Of a stretch of DNA of 64,000 nucleotides, positions 9,533 to 18,226 are shown piece by piece; position 1 is the stretch's first letter; each line of letters starts with the position of its first letter. This stretch comes from Mesobacillus boroniphilus. GTDB lineage: Bacteria > Bacillota > Bacilli > Bacillales > Cytobacillaceae. The stretch spans positions 744,001 through 808,000 of the forward strand of contig NZ_QTKX01000002.1 in NCBI RefSeq assembly GCF_018424685.1. The letters run 5' to 3'. Below the pieces are notes generated by a model that was given only the letters and a program-made list of their open reading frames with translations, did no database searches and was not told the DNA's origin. The position numbers and the translations under genes are program-made.

Positions 9533-9618
9533 TCAAGGCAATCCTGATTGAAAGACAGGGACGCAAAGCAAGGAGTCTAAGGCTGTAGCTTTCTAGCTAA
9601 GATTGTCCTAGCTGCCAT
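9533..9618 (+). ncRNA. cyclic di-GMP-I (GEMM-I) riboswitch
   Basis: The conserved core reads AAGGCAATCC, a hairpin capped by a GAAA tetraloop (9541-9559), then GGGACGCAAAGC (9558-9569), AGTCTAAGG (9574-9582) and the closing AGCTGCC (9610-9616), which pairs with GGCA at 9537-9540. The GAAA tetraloop, GACGCAAAGC and TCTAAGG are hallmark class I c-di-GMP aptamer elements. It lies about 140 nt before the LPQTG surface-protein gene. Whether ligand turns expression on or off is not clear. Confidence 0.92.
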
Positions 9619-9683
9619 GAAATTAGAGATATTCTCGCTGTTGTTTTGTCTAGTAAAAAAGGATGAATACAAGGAAAAGGAGG

Positions 9684-9725
9684 CAAGAACTCTTGTGAAA
9701 TAACTGAATATTCAGTCATTTTTAG
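9684..9725 (+). other. leader hairpins, possible expression platform
   Basis: Two dyads follow the aptamer: CAAGA/TCTTG at 9684-9695 and ACTGA/TCAGT at 9703-9716, the second followed by CATTTTTAG. The second could be a weak terminator. A strong AAAAGGAGG at 9675-9683 precedes start-stop codons (TTG TGA, GTG AAA TAA) rather than an ORF. Confidence 0.4.
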
Positions 9726-9757
9726 TGTAAAATTTTATTCGAAAAGGAGTAGAAATT

Positions 9758-11116
9758 TTGAAAATTAAAAAGCGTTTATCCTTAGTTGCATTCATGCTAA
9801 TGGTCATGATTACATCCCCGGTTACAGGTGCATTTGCCGCGGAAAATAATGAGCAAGGAGCAAAATTCGAAGAAAATACTAGTAACCAAGAAGAGCAGGT
9901 TCAAAAAAATAACACAGAAACTACAAAGTCTGCAGACCAGAAGGAAAAGTCTAATGGTGAGGTAAAAGCAGCATCTACGGAAAATGAAACAAATGTTGAG
10001 GAAGGATCAGACACTAAAATAACATCTGACCAAGCACAAAGTAACTCGGATCAAGAAACAACAAATCAACCTGAAGAATCTGAAAACAGTGCCAATCAGG
10101 AAGTCAATACTGCAGAGGGAATTGATGCTCCGGAGGAAGAAAGTGCTTCAGAGGAAACTAATGCTCTGGAAGAAAGTAATGCTTCAGAAGAAAGTAATCC
10201 TCCAGAAGAAGCTAATGCTTCAGCAGACGAAAATGAGTCGACAGCAGCTGAGGATGGAACCGTAACAGCCAATGAAAATACAAGTACGCAGATTCACCTG
10301 CATATCGATCAATGTGTCGATCCTGTTGAAACAGCCTTTGTTCAGGTGAATGGCGTGTGGGAAGAAATGACGAATCCAGGTTCATCACCGCTGTATAAAA
10401 CTTTTGATGAAGGTGAGTTCATAAAAGATAATGTCACGGCATTCAAATTGATTTTTACAACAGGGGAAGTACTTGTGGTACCAGTAAGTGAAATAAGAGT
10501 GGGTGTTGAAGCGGAAGGTTCAGTGAATTACTGGCTGGAAAGTTGTGAACTTCCTGCAGAAGAACCGGCTGGATCAGAGGATTCAGAGGAAGTTGATGAA
10601 ACTGTGAACGTGCTAACAATGATTAAAATCATGATAGACGAGAATCCGCGTCAGATTGAAAAAGTGACATTGCGAATGATGAGTGGCAAGAGAATTGAAT
10701 TTGAAAGAGTCAATGCTCTTTTCAGCCTTACTCTGATGGAAGAAATCGAACTAGAATTGATTCGTGGCATTGAAATCACAAGGAACGGTGAAACCAAATT
10801 AATCCTACTTTCGCAAATCGAGTCCTTGGAAATGGTGGATAGTGTACTGACACTTCAATTGAACTGGGAAATGGAAGGTGAAATGGTAGAGGAAGAAACA
10901 GGAGAGAATGAATCAGACGGGGAAAATGATACGACAGGACCTGAGAATAATTCAGGATCAGGAAATACACCTGATGGCACAACAAATGAGCAGGTATGGA
11001 ACGGAGAGGTCCTCCCTCAAACAGGTGAAAGCAGCAGGGCGATGTTCTATGTGCTAGGATTCCTGATCGCCGCAGGAGGGGTCATGCTAAGGTTCAAGAA
11101 TCCATTGAAGAACTAA
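9758..11116 (+). CDS. LPQTG cell-wall-anchored surface protein
   Basis: The start is TTG 9758, with AAAAGGAG 8 nt upstream. The protein has 452 residues: a signal peptide (about 1-28, cleavage after AFA), an acidic Asn/Glu/Ser-rich stretch to about residue 170 with degenerate EESNASEESNPPEE repeats, a folded part starting near QIHLHIDQCVD and holding two Cys that could form a disulfide (DQC... and ESC...), and a second acidic linker. The sorting signal is LPQTG at 419-423, then a TM helix and a positive end (RFKNPLKN). It would be covalently attached to peptidoglycan. The c-di-GMP riboswitch upstream suggests a role in attachment or biofilm. No adhesin domain is recognised. Confidence 0.88.
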   Translation: MKIKKRLSLVAFMLMVMITSPVTGAFAAENNEQGAKFEENTSNQEEQVQKNNTETTKSADQKEKSNGEVKAASTENETNVEEGSDTKITSDQAQSNSDQETTNQPEESENSANQEVNTAEGIDAPEEESASEETNALEESNASEESNPPEEANASADENESTAAEDGTVTANENTSTQIHLHIDQCVDPVETAFVQVNGVWEEMTNPGSSPLYKTFDEGEFIKDNVTAFKLIFTTGEVLVVPVSEIRVGVEAEGSVNYWLESCELPAEEPAGSEDSEEVDETVNVLTMIKIMIDENPRQIEKVTLRMMSGKRIEFERVNALFSLTLMEEIELELIRGIEITRNGETKLILLSQIESLEMVDSVLTLQLNWEMEGEMVEEETGENESDGENDTTGPENNSGSGNTPDGTTNEQVWNGEVLPQTGESSRAMFYVLGFLIAAGGVMLRFKNPLKN

Positions 11117-11126
11117 ACTCGAGTTG

Positions 11127-11157
11127 GAGGGGAAGCGATTCCCCTCTTTTATTTTTA
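11127..11157 (+). terminator. intrinsic terminator between surface protein and sortase genes
   Basis: The stem GAGGGGAA / TTCCCCTC with GCGA loop is followed by TTTTATTTTT. It would reduce sortase transcription from the riboswitch promoter. Confidence 0.8.
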
Positions 11158-11172
11158 TAAGAGGTGAAATTC

Positions 11173-11853
11173 ATGAAAAAGGTATTATCGCTATTAATGA
11201 TCCTTGCTGGTCTATCGATCTTCTTTTATCCAGCAGCAAAAGATTATTACACCGCCTACAATCAGGAGAAGATGATTGAAACCTGGGAGGACAGCAGTCA
11301 GGGGGAGCAGATCGCTGCTGAGAGTCTTAGGGAACTTGAGGAAGTACTCAGTATCAAAACTAAGGCGGAGACCAGTATGAATGAAGTTCCGCAAACTGAA
11401 AAACAAGAATCGGAGCAAAAAGCAGCAGCTAAAACCGAAACAAAAAAGAAAATGTCCAATGGCATCGTAGGAGTAATTGAAATAGACAAGATTGGCGTAA
11501 AGCTGCCTATATTAAATGGAGCGTCGGATGCAAATTTGGATATAGGGGCTGGGCTCCTGGAAGGAACGCCGGCTCCAGGGATGCCAGGGAACAGCGCTAT
11601 TGCCGCCCATCGAAACAGAGCCTATGGCAGTATGTTCAACCGGCTCGATGAAGTAAACGAAGGAGATACCGTGACGGTAAGCGATAAAAACAATACTTAC
11701 CAATATGAAGTATACGAAACATTAGTGGTGGAGCCTCATGACACTTCCGTATTGAATGGCAGCCGGGATGAAAAGGTGCTTACCCTTATTACATGCACGC
11801 CGATTGATATGGCAACACACAGGCTGATTGTCAAAGCGAAAATCAAACCATAA
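11173..11853 (+). CDS. sortase (class D-like)
   Basis: ATG 11173 is chosen, with GAGGTG 6 nt upstream; the in-frame GTG at 11164 overlaps that site. The product is 226 residues. An N-terminal TM anchor (residues 4-22) is followed by a helical Glu/Lys linker to about residue 98. The catalytic domain starts at GIVGVIEIDKIGVKLPIL. The His is in AAHRN (about residue 145), the Cys in TLITCTP (208) and the Arg in THRL (217). TLITCTP and the compact domain fit class D sortases such as B. subtilis YhcS. The adjacent LPQTG protein is the obvious substrate. Only 7 nt separate the gene's RBS region from the preceding terminator. Confidence 0.92.
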   Translation: MKKVLSLLMILAGLSIFFYPAAKDYYTAYNQEKMIETWEDSSQGEQIAAESLRELEEVLSIKTKAETSMNEVPQTEKQESEQKAAAKTETKKKMSNGIVGVIEIDKIGVKLPILNGASDANLDIGAGLLEGTPAPGMPGNSAIAAHRNRAYGSMFNRLDEVNEGDTVTVSDKNNTYQYEVYETLVVEPHDTSVLNGSRDEKVLTLITCTPIDMATHRLIVKAKIKP

Positions 11854-11925
11854 AGCATTCTTGTGTTTTTGCCATTGAAGAGAGGGTATGGGTTAGAACA
11901 GAAACTATTAAATTAGGAGGAGAAG

Positions 11926-13545
11926 ATGGAATTTAACAGTGTCCTGCTTGCATTCGTTTTTATTGCAGTCTTGCTGGCTGCTGGAATGCTTCTGCGGATG
12001 ACGATTCCTTTTTTTTAGGCTCTGTTATAGCCCATTGTTGTTTTATATCCCTGTTGATTGTAGTGGAAGGCGCGTAGACTCCTGCGGGCTTAGCTGGTCA
12101 GATGAGACCCAGCAGGAGCGAAGCGACGAGGAGGCTCATCGCCAGCCCCACGGAAAGCGAAGCGCCTGGAACAAAAATCAGCAGCCAAGTTTAACAGAGC
12201 CTTTTTTTAAAAGGATTTTATCCCTACCTCACTAATTGCAGGGCTAATTGGATTGTTATTTAGCAAGGAAGCATTGGGGAATCTGGGATCGATAATTCCG
12301 GGGGAAGATTTTCTGGAAAGTGGCATATACCCTGAAAAAGTGTATGAAGCGATGCTGTCGATTCCTGAAGTCGCAATTACCATCATTTTTGCGTCACTTT
12401 TTTTAGGTAAAAAAATACCCGGGTTCAAAAAGATTTGGAAAATTGCCGGTCCTCAAGTGGCATATGGCCAAACCGTATCATTGGGCCAGTATGTTGTCGG
12501 AATCCTTCTGGCGATTTTCGCTTTAAAGCCAGTATTCGACCTGCCTTCAATGGCAGGTGCGTTAATTGAAATCGGATTTGAAGGCGGGCCTGGAACAGCA
12601 GCCGGGATGAGAGGCACTTTTGAGGCGCTTGATTTTTCCGAAGGAGCCAGCATCGCGCTCGGCCTTGCAACCGTCGGAATCCTGTCTGGAGTGATCACTG
12701 GGATTATCATTGTCAATTGGGGCATAAGGAAAGGGCTGGCTGGGAAAGCGAAAAAATCCTCGGACCTCTCTGAAAGGGAGCAAAAAGGTCTCTACTCAAA
12801 GGATGAGGAAAAATCGGCTGGGGAACTATCAACAAGATCGGAATCAATTGAATCGCTGACAGTCAACTTTCTGTTCATTTTTGTGGCAATCGGCGCAGGA
12901 ATGGTCTTATTAAAGGGGCTGTTGCTCCTGGAAAATACAACATGGGGGCCGGCTTACGATATTGAAATCATCAAGCATGTTCCGTTATTTCCTATGGCCT
13001 TGCTCGGAGGAGTAGCAACTCAGATGCTATATGACCGGTTCATCCCCTACAAGCTTATTGATAAAAAAGTTATCGCACGGATTGAGGGATTCGCCCTGGA
13101 TGTCCTTATTGTCGCATCGTTAACGACTCTTTCTATTTCAGCGATCAGTAAAAATATCCTGCCTTTCTTGATACTAGCCGGTGCAGGCATCGCGCTGAAC
13201 CTTGCCGCATTTTTCTTGCTGGCAAAAAGAGTTATGCCTGATTATTGGTTTGAGAGAGCGGTGCTCGAATATGGACAATCCATGGGAATGACCACTACCG
13301 GTTTACTTTTGCTGCAAATAGTGGATCCGGAAAAAGAAACGCCAGCCTTAGATGGTTTTGGCTATAAACAGATCATGTTCGAACCAATTATTGGAGGCGG
13401 CCTGTTCACCGCCGCGTCTATGCCGCTCATCGCACAATTTGGACCGGTACCGGTTTTGATTGGGACAGGAATCCTGTTCGCGATCTGGCTTTCAATCGGA
13501 CTCTTTTATTTTGGAAAAAAGGACAATAAGGGTGCCCAATCGTGA
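11926..13545 (+). pseudogene. gltS-type sodium:glutamate symporter gene disrupted by a MITE
   Basis: AGGAGG precedes ATG 11926, which opens 30 codons (MEFNSVLLAFVFIAV...MTIPFF) matching the first TM helix of GltS-family carriers. The frame ends at TAG 12016-12018, exactly where a 184-bp repeat is inserted. Coding resumes at about 12219 (IPTSLIAGLIGLLF) and continues to 13545 with the conserved GGPGTAAGMRGTF and EYGQSMGMTTTG regions and about ten TM segments. An intact gene would encode about 475 residues. The 3' part has a possible internal TTG start (12253) but no good ribosome site, so a functional carrier is unlikely. Removing the element and one target copy leaves a T8A4 tract that still reads TAA, so the poly-T/poly-A junction has probably also slipped. 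Confidence 0.88.
12018..12201. mobile_element. 184-bp MITE inserted in gltS
   Basis: The terminal inverted repeats are GGCTCTGTTA (left) and TTAACAGAGCC (right). The flanks carry an 8-bp direct repeat TTTTTTTA (12010-12017 and 12202-12209). The inside is GC-rich, with TTGATTGTAGTGGAAGGC, AGACTCCTGCGGG and GCGAAGCGCCTGGAACAAAAATCA. It has no ORF. The TIR start GGCTCT and an 8-bp target repeat resemble ISL3-type elements (inference). A second copy lies at 55744-55926. I recall related GC-rich repeats throughout Bacillus genomes. Confidence 0.88.
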
Positions 13546-13615
13546 CGATAAAAACTTTTTTGAAAAGTTTACTTAAAATTTCACAATTGGGCACGCTTAC
13601 ATCTGAGAGTGTTTC

Positions 13616-13644
13616 TTGATTATTGGGAATCATTTCGATAAAGT
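13616..13644 (+). promoter_or_regulatory. candidate SigA promoter of pgi
   Basis: TTGATT (13616-13621), 17-nt spacer, TAAAGT (13639-13644). Confidence 0.45.
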
Positions 13645-13676
13645 GATAGAGAATATAAAATAATGGAGGATCAGAC

Positions 13677-15026
13677 ATGACACATGTTCGTTTTGATTAC
13701 TCAAAGGCGCTTAGCTTTTTTGGTGAACACGAAGTTACATACTTAAGGGATTTTGTAAAAGTAGCCCATCATTCATTACATGAAAAGACTGGTGCAGGCA
13801 GCGACTTTTTAGGCTGGATCGATCTGCCTGTAGACTATGATAAAGAAGAATTCACCCGCATCCAGAAATCTGCGGAAAAGATTAAGAGTGATTCTGATGT
13901 ATTGCTTGTCGTAGGAATCGGCGGCTCTTACTTAGGTGCTCGCGCAGCACTTGAGTTCTTGCAGCACAGCTTTTATAACGCTCTTCCAAAAGAGAAGCGC
14001 AAGACACCACAAATCATTTTTATCGGCAACAACATCAGCTCATCTTATATGACAGATGTTATGGACCTTTTAGAAGGAAAGGATTTCTCCATCAATGTCA
14101 TTTCAAAATCTGGAACAACGACAGAGCCTGCAATCGCATTCCGTATCTTCCGCAAGCTTCTAGAAGAGAAGTATGGAGTGGAAGAAGCACGCAAACGCAT
14201 CTACGCAACAACGGATAAAGCACGCGGTGCATTGAAAACTCTTGCTGACGAAGAAGGCTATGAATCATTCGTTATTCCTGATGATGTTGGCGGACGTTAT
14301 TCTGTATTGACAGCTGTTGGATTGCTGCCAATCGCTGTCAGCGGTTCAGACATAGACGCCATGATGAATGGCGCAGCACAGGCAAGAGAGGATTTCGGCA
14401 AGTCCGAGCTTGAAGAAAACCCTGCGTATCAGTACGCTGCAGTCCGTAATGCGCTTTACAACAAAGGCAAAACGATTGAAATGCTGATCAACTATGAGCC
14501 ATCCCTTCAATACTTCTCTGAATGGTGGAAGCAGCTATTCGGCGAAAGTGAAGGAAAAGACCAGAAGGGAATCTATCCTTCTTCAGCGAACTTCTCCACT
14601 GACCTTCACTCACTTGGACAATATGTGCAGGAAGGCCGCCGCGATTTGTTCGAAACAATCATCAAGGTAGAAAAACCACGCCATGAAATGGTGATTGAAG
14701 AGGCTTCAAGCGATCTTGACGGGTTGAATTACCTTGCAGGAAAAACAGTTGATTTCGTCAACAACAAAGCATTCGAAGGAACAATGCTTGCCCATACTGA
14801 TGGGGGCGTACCGAACCTTGTACTTACGATCCCACAGCTTGACGAGTACACATTCGGTTACCTTGTATACTTCTTTGAAAAAGCATGCGCAATGAGCGGC
14901 TACCTGCTTGGCGTAAATCCATTCGACCAGCCAGGCGTTGAAGCATACAAAGTGAATATGTTCGCATTGCTGGGCAAACCAGGCTTCGAAGAAAAGAAAG
15001 CTGAATTGGAAAAACGACTTAAATAA
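13677..15026 (+). CDS. pgi: glucose-6-phosphate isomerase
   Basis: Interconverts glucose 6-phosphate and fructose 6-phosphate in glycolysis. The 449-residue length is typical of Bacillus Pgi (450). Seen: [15 protein letters not shown] at about residues 75-90, phosphate-binding [13 protein letters not shown] at 140-153, [14 protein letters not shown] near 205, and the C-terminal DQPGVEAYK lysine region near 425. GGAGG lies 7 nt before ATG 13677. Codon use is well adapted (many AAA, GAA, GCA), in keeping with high expression. The neighbours yugI, yuzA, yugN and yugO match the B. subtilis order. Confidence 0.97.
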   Translation: MTHVRFDYSKALSFFGEHEVTYLRDFVKVAHHSLHEKTGAGSDFLGWIDLPVDYDKEEFTRIQKSAEKIKSDSDVLLVVGIGGSYLGARAALEFLQHSFYNALPKEKRKTPQIIFIGNNISSSYMTDVMDLLEGKDFSINVISKSGTTTEPAIAFRIFRKLLEEKYGVEEARKRIYATTDKARGALKTLADEEGYESFVIPDDVGGRYSVLTAVGLLPIAVSGSDIDAMMNGAAQAREDFGKSELEENPAYQYAAVRNALYNKGKTIEMLINYEPSLQYFSEWWKQLFGESEGKDQKGIYPSSANFSTDLHSLGQYVQEGRRDLFETIIKVEKPRHEMVIEEASSDLDGLNYLAGKTVDFVNNKAFEGTMLAHTDGGVPNLVLTIPQLDEYTFGYLVYFFEKACAMSGYLLGVNPFDQPGVEAYKVNMFALLGKPGFEEKKAELEKRLK

Positions 15027-15031
15027 TACGG

Positions 15032-15078
15032 AAAAAGGAGTACCCACTCGGATAGAAGAGGTTGGGTACTCCTTTTTT
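15032..15078 (+). terminator. intrinsic terminator after pgi
   Basis: The arms AAAAAGGAGTACCCA and TGGGTACTCCTTTTTT make a 15-bp stem ending in a T run; the A/T ends make it bidirectional. Confidence 0.9.
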
Positions 15079-15208
15079 GCTTTGAATATGTAATCATTTT
15101 CATGACAGAAATGATGAGTGATGATTTTTTAAAAATAGTGGCACTAACCGTGCAGAGTGTCTGATTCTGTTTTTGGAAAATGGAAAAAACCACCCCGAAT
15201 TTCCAGTT

Positions 15209-15321
15209 CGCAAATAAATCATCGATTTTCGCCAATAAAATCTTTTTTTCGCCAATAAAAATAAATTTTCGCCAATAAAATAGTGAAAATCGCCAATAAA
15301 ATGAAATTATCGCCAATAAAC
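15209..15321. repeat. 20-21 bp period array of TCGCCAATAAAA, 6 copies
   Basis: Copies begin at 15209 (degenerate, TCGCAAATAAAT), 15230, 15250, 15270, 15291 and 15311, so the spacing is 20 or 21 bp throughout. The core CGCCAATAAA is exact in five copies and the A/T filler varies. Not coding. Confidence 0.85.
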
Positions 15322-15333
15322 GTGAAAACACCC

Positions 15334-15459
15334 AAGAAAATGTCCGTCACCCTGCCCATAACGGACTGAAACAACAAAAATATCAAAGAAAGTGTCCGTC
15401 ACCTAGCCGATGAAGGAAAGAAATAGCAAAAAAACCAGAGAAAACATCCGTCAACACCC
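15334..15459. repeat. 52-bp-period repeat, 3 units
   Basis: The motif TCCGTCA begins at 15343, 15395 and 15447, exactly 52 bp apart, each preceded by AAGAAAnTG- or AGAAAACA-like sequence. An inverse GGAC/CGGAC element lies at 15362. It directly follows the 20-21 bp array. Confidence 0.7.
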
Positions 15460-15486
15460 GACTCAAGTCAGATTCTGACCTGAGTC
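15460..15486 (+). other. stem-loop upstream of yugN
   Basis: GACTCA-A-GTCAG, loop ATT, CTGAC-C-TGAGTC, followed by TCTCTTTCG. It could be a weak terminator or the end of the repeat region. Confidence 0.5.
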
Positions 15487-15560
15487 TCTCTTTCGCCACT
15501 CATTAAAATCTCTCCTTTGGTTAAAACTAAGCAAAAACCATTGGAAAGGCGGATAAATCA

Positions 15561-15968
15561 TTGATTGAAATACAATCAGAGCTTGAGGGCAAACAATTTG
15601 ATCTTTTTAAACTGGAGCAGATGCTTAAACCGTTAGGATATTCCATCGGGGGAAACTGGGATTACGACCATGGAGCCTTTGATTACAAAATTGATGACGA
15701 GGTTGGTTATCAATTTTTGCGTCTTCCCTTTAAGGCGATTGATGGCCAACTCGACTCGAAAGGCTGCACTGTTCAATTGCAGCGTCCCTTCTTGCTCTCG
15801 CATAAATACCAGCGGGGCATTGATGACCATGCGGAGATTGGGAATGCCAGCGCATCCTTCAACCAGTTCCAGGAACCAGTAGACAAGGATGCGAGTTTTC
15901 CCGAAAAGTACATTGAAGTCGGAAAGGCACTTGTCCGCGAGGTAGAGGCTGCTTTATTACAGCTTTAA
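15561..15968 (+). CDS. yugN: YugN-like family protein
   Basis: This 135-residue protein begins at TTG 15561 (AAAGGCGG about 9 nt upstream) with MIEIQSELEGKQFDLFKLE. It has no TM segment or signal peptide. The family keeps the GxxxGGNWDYDHGAFDYKI and FLRLPFKAIDG strands. Its function is unknown. It lies where yugN is in B. subtilis, convergent with the yugO-type channel; the two stop codons overlap by 4 bp (TTAA). Confidence 0.85.
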   Translation: MIEIQSELEGKQFDLFKLEQMLKPLGYSIGGNWDYDHGAFDYKIDDEVGYQFLRLPFKAIDGQLDSKGCTVQLQRPFLLSHKYQRGIDDHAEIGNASASFNQFQEPVDKDASFPEKYIEVGKALVREVEAALLQL

Positions 15969-16957
15969 TCGTTTGAAATGGCAAGAAGCTGATCATCATA
16001 TTTAATCTTGATATTATTTTTGGGGTTAACGATTACGTTATCCCCTTTTTTCATTCCGATCAGGATGATATTACGCTCTTTCAGCAAGAAGCTGCTAGCA
16101 TCCTTGAAATTCTTGTCGATCAGTGTGGCTTCAACTTCAATATATGATAAGCGTTTTCCGTTTAATTCTCCTAGTAAGTCCAATAAAGGATTCACAACAT
16201 CTGCAGAGGCGATGCTGTTTAATAATACGGCACTGGTCAAAGCATTTGCAGGTATTAGCTCATCTGCTCCTGCTCTCCTCGCATTATTGATCTGTTCGCT
16301 CGTTTGGATCTCTGCGATACAGCGGATTTCAGGGTTTAATCCTTTGATAGCAAGCAGCGTAAGTATGGTATTCATATCGGCCTGCAGCTCATCAAGGTTT
16401 TGGTCCGATGTAATAATCACTTTTCTGGCTGTTGAGATCCCGGCATTCAATAATGTTTCATCCTTGTTTGCACGTCCCCTGATGAAATGGACTTGGTCAT
16501 CATTGATCGGATTCGACCCAAGTGTGTTGTCGACCAATATGATGGATGCATCAGAACCAATGAGAGATCTGATAATGGAACGAGACCTCTCGTTCCAGCC
16601 AATGATGATAATATGGTCGTTCCCTTTAAAACCTACTCTCCCCTCTGCATAAGCATTCTGTTTGGTAACCGTCGCTGCTGAAAGCTGAATGAAATAGGAT
16701 GACAAAAATCCTGTGCCGACAAGCAGCAGGGTTATTGCAGTGATTCTTCCTGCAGCAGTAACTGGATAAAAGTCACCATAACCTACCGTTGAAGCAGTGA
16801 TTATTGCCCACCAGACACCATCAAATATGGTCGGAAAGCTTTTGGGTTCAATAAAATGAATGGCCAGGCCAAACAGGAAAATCATCATGGCTGCAATCAT
16901 CAGAATCCTTGCAAGAATGGGCAGTCTGATAAAACGCATATATAAATGATTCGACAT
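15965..16957 (-). CDS. yugO: potassium channel with RCK/TrkA-N domain, YugO-like
   Basis: A 330-residue, two-TM potassium channel subunit. TM1 is around residues 13-36, the pore helix and selectivity filter TVGYGD around 57-62, and TM2 about 70-92. The RCK domain starts at about 110 with HIIIIGWNERSRSIIRSL, a Rossmann-type ligand site, and ends with a TrkA-C-like part. B. subtilis YugO carries K+ efflux in biofilm electrical signalling; here no mstX partner is present next to it. A weak GGAGGAATATA precedes ATG 16957. Confidence 0.9.
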   Translation of the reverse strand: MSNHLYMRFIRLPILARILMIAAMMIFLFGLAIHFIEPKSFPTIFDGVWWAIITASTVGYGDFYPVTAAGRITAITLLLVGTGFLSSYFIQLSAATVTKQNAYAEGRVGFKGNDHIIIIGWNERSRSIIRSLIGSDASIILVDNTLGSNPINDDQVHFIRGRANKDETLLNAGISTARKVIITSDQNLDELQADMNTILTLLAIKGLNPEIRCIAEIQTSEQINNARRAGADELIPANALTSAVLLNSIASADVVNPLLDLLGELNGKRLSYIEVEATLIDKNFKDASSFLLKERNIILIGMKKGDNVIVNPKNNIKIKYDDQLLAISND

Positions 16958-17168
16958 TATATTCCTCCTCTTATTTCTCGCTATATGTAAGAGAACAATA
17001 TTTACTTTTCCCCTGTTTTTCTATTCAAAAACAGGATCAGGTAAATTTATGTAATTCTATTTTCGTCGAGCATTTTCTTTTTTACACAATAAATAAAGGA
17101 ATTGTTCATTAGCCCGTACCAAAATTGCTGTACATACATAAGTTGGATAGTAAAGGAGGGATAATGAT

Positions 17169-17369
17169 ATGTCGCTAAATTCTAATGTGTTGTTATTTCT
17201 TGCCGCTATTTTAGCTGGATATGCTGTCCTCAGATTTGCCCCAGCTTCACTTGCTGCACTTATAGCTATGCCATTTCTTAAAATAGTCGCGGTTCTTGTC
17301 ATCCTGATCTTCGCATTCGTCATCATTTATATTGGTCTTAGAACCTTGCTTCGAGGCGGCTGGCGTTAA
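17169..17369 (+). CDS. small two-TM membrane protein, unknown
   Basis: 66 residues with two hydrophobic helices (about 5-28 and 33-58) and a basic end, LLRGGWR. AAAGGAGGG lies 9 nt before ATG, and a terminator follows directly, so this is a real single-gene unit. No family is recognised. Codon use and initiation region look normal. Confidence 0.72.
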   Translation: MSLNSNVLLFLAAILAGYAVLRFAPASLAALIAMPFLKIVAVLVILIFAFVIIYIGLRTLLRGGWR

Positions 17370-17382
17370 CCGCTATTTATGG

Positions 17383-17410
17383 GAACCTGTCCTTAGGGCA
17401 GGTTCTTTTC
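17383..17410 (+). terminator. intrinsic terminator
   Basis: GAACCTGTCC / GGGCAGGTTC with a short loop, then TTTTCTT. Confidence 0.8.
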
Positions 17411-17420
17411 TTGCTGAACG

Positions 17421-17436
17421 AGGCGCTTGCGCTTTT
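17421..17436. repeat. fragment of the Bacillus structured repeat
   Basis: AGGCGCTTGCGCTTTT, identical to the right end of the partial copy at 7491-7506. Confidence 0.5.
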
Positions 17437-17520
17437 TGTTCTTTACATTTAAAAATTTGAGATAAACTTGGACATCCATAAATATATTTTTAAAGAGTGA
17501 AAGGAATTGGAGTGGTGTAC

Positions 17521-18111
17521 ATGCATGAATTTATTATGATTGTTTTGGACTGGCTCGCCAGTCTTGGGTACATAGGAATTGCGCTCGGATTGATGCTTGA
17601 GGTCATCCCGAGTGAAATCGTCCTTGGCTACGGGGGGTATATGATTTCACAAGGGTCAATTGGTTTTATAGGTGCGGTCGTTGCAGGTACAATCGGCGGT
17701 ACCATCGCGCAGTTGCTTCTATATTGGCTTGGATTCTATGGCGGCCGACCGGTATTGGAGAAATACGGAAAGTACTTATTGATCAATCAGCATCATTTGG
17801 ATGTTTCTGAAAAATGGTTCAGACAATATGGACCGGGAGTCATTTTCTCAGCAAGGTTCATTCCGGTGGTCAGGCATGCGATATCCATTCCTGCAGGGAT
17901 TGCGGGAATGTCAGCCATCAAGTTCACCTTGTATACAATAGCGGCGATGATCCCGTGGACGATTTTTTTTCTCTATCTCGGGATGGTCCTTGGCGAGAAC
18001 TGGTCAGAAATCAAGGATGTCGCCAAACCATACATAATACCCATCAGCATCATTGCACTCGGAGCAGGCGCCGTGTATTTGCTGGCGGCAAGGAAACAAA
18101 ATAAGAAGTAA
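17521..18111 (+). CDS. DedA family membrane protein
   Basis: ATG 17521 is preferred (GGAG 8 nt upstream); in-frame GTG codons at 17497 and 17515 are alternatives. The product is 196 residues with about four or five TM helices. DedA features seen are the re-entrant IPSEIVLGYGGYMISQG (about residues 28-45), the FSARFIPVVRHAISIPAGIAGM motif (about 112-133) with its key Arg residues, and a C-terminal TM. Family members translocate undecaprenyl phosphate or phospholipids, or keep the proton-motive force. It is single-gene, with a terminator. Confidence 0.9.
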   Translation: MHEFIMIVLDWLASLGYIGIALGLMLEVIPSEIVLGYGGYMISQGSIGFIGAVVAGTIGGTIAQLLLYWLGFYGGRPVLEKYGKYLLINQHHLDVSEKWFRQYGPGVIFSARFIPVVRHAISIPAGIAGMSAIKFTLYTIAAMIPWTIFFLYLGMVLGENWSEIKDVAKPYIIPISIIALGAGAVYLLAARKQNKK

Positions 18112-18115
18112 CCGG

Positions 18116-18140
18116 CTCAGGATCATTCCTGAGTTTTTTT
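18116..18140 (+). terminator. intrinsic terminator after dedA
   Basis: The stem CTCAGGA / TCCTGAG, loop TCAT, is followed by seven T. Confidence 0.9.
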
Positions 18141-18226
18141 ATATGGTTATACTCATAAAACTTACAAGGTTAGTAAAGGTTAAGAAAAGGAAATAAAACC
18201 CGGAACTGGCAGGGAGAAGATTCAAT

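Noticed and set aside
12035..12235. 66-codon frame inside the MITE
   Set aside because: No initiation signal; the reading frame is not kept in the second copy.
15209..15321. CRISPR or integron-like sites
   Set aside because: Units of 20-21 bp are too short and the filler is simple A/T sequence.
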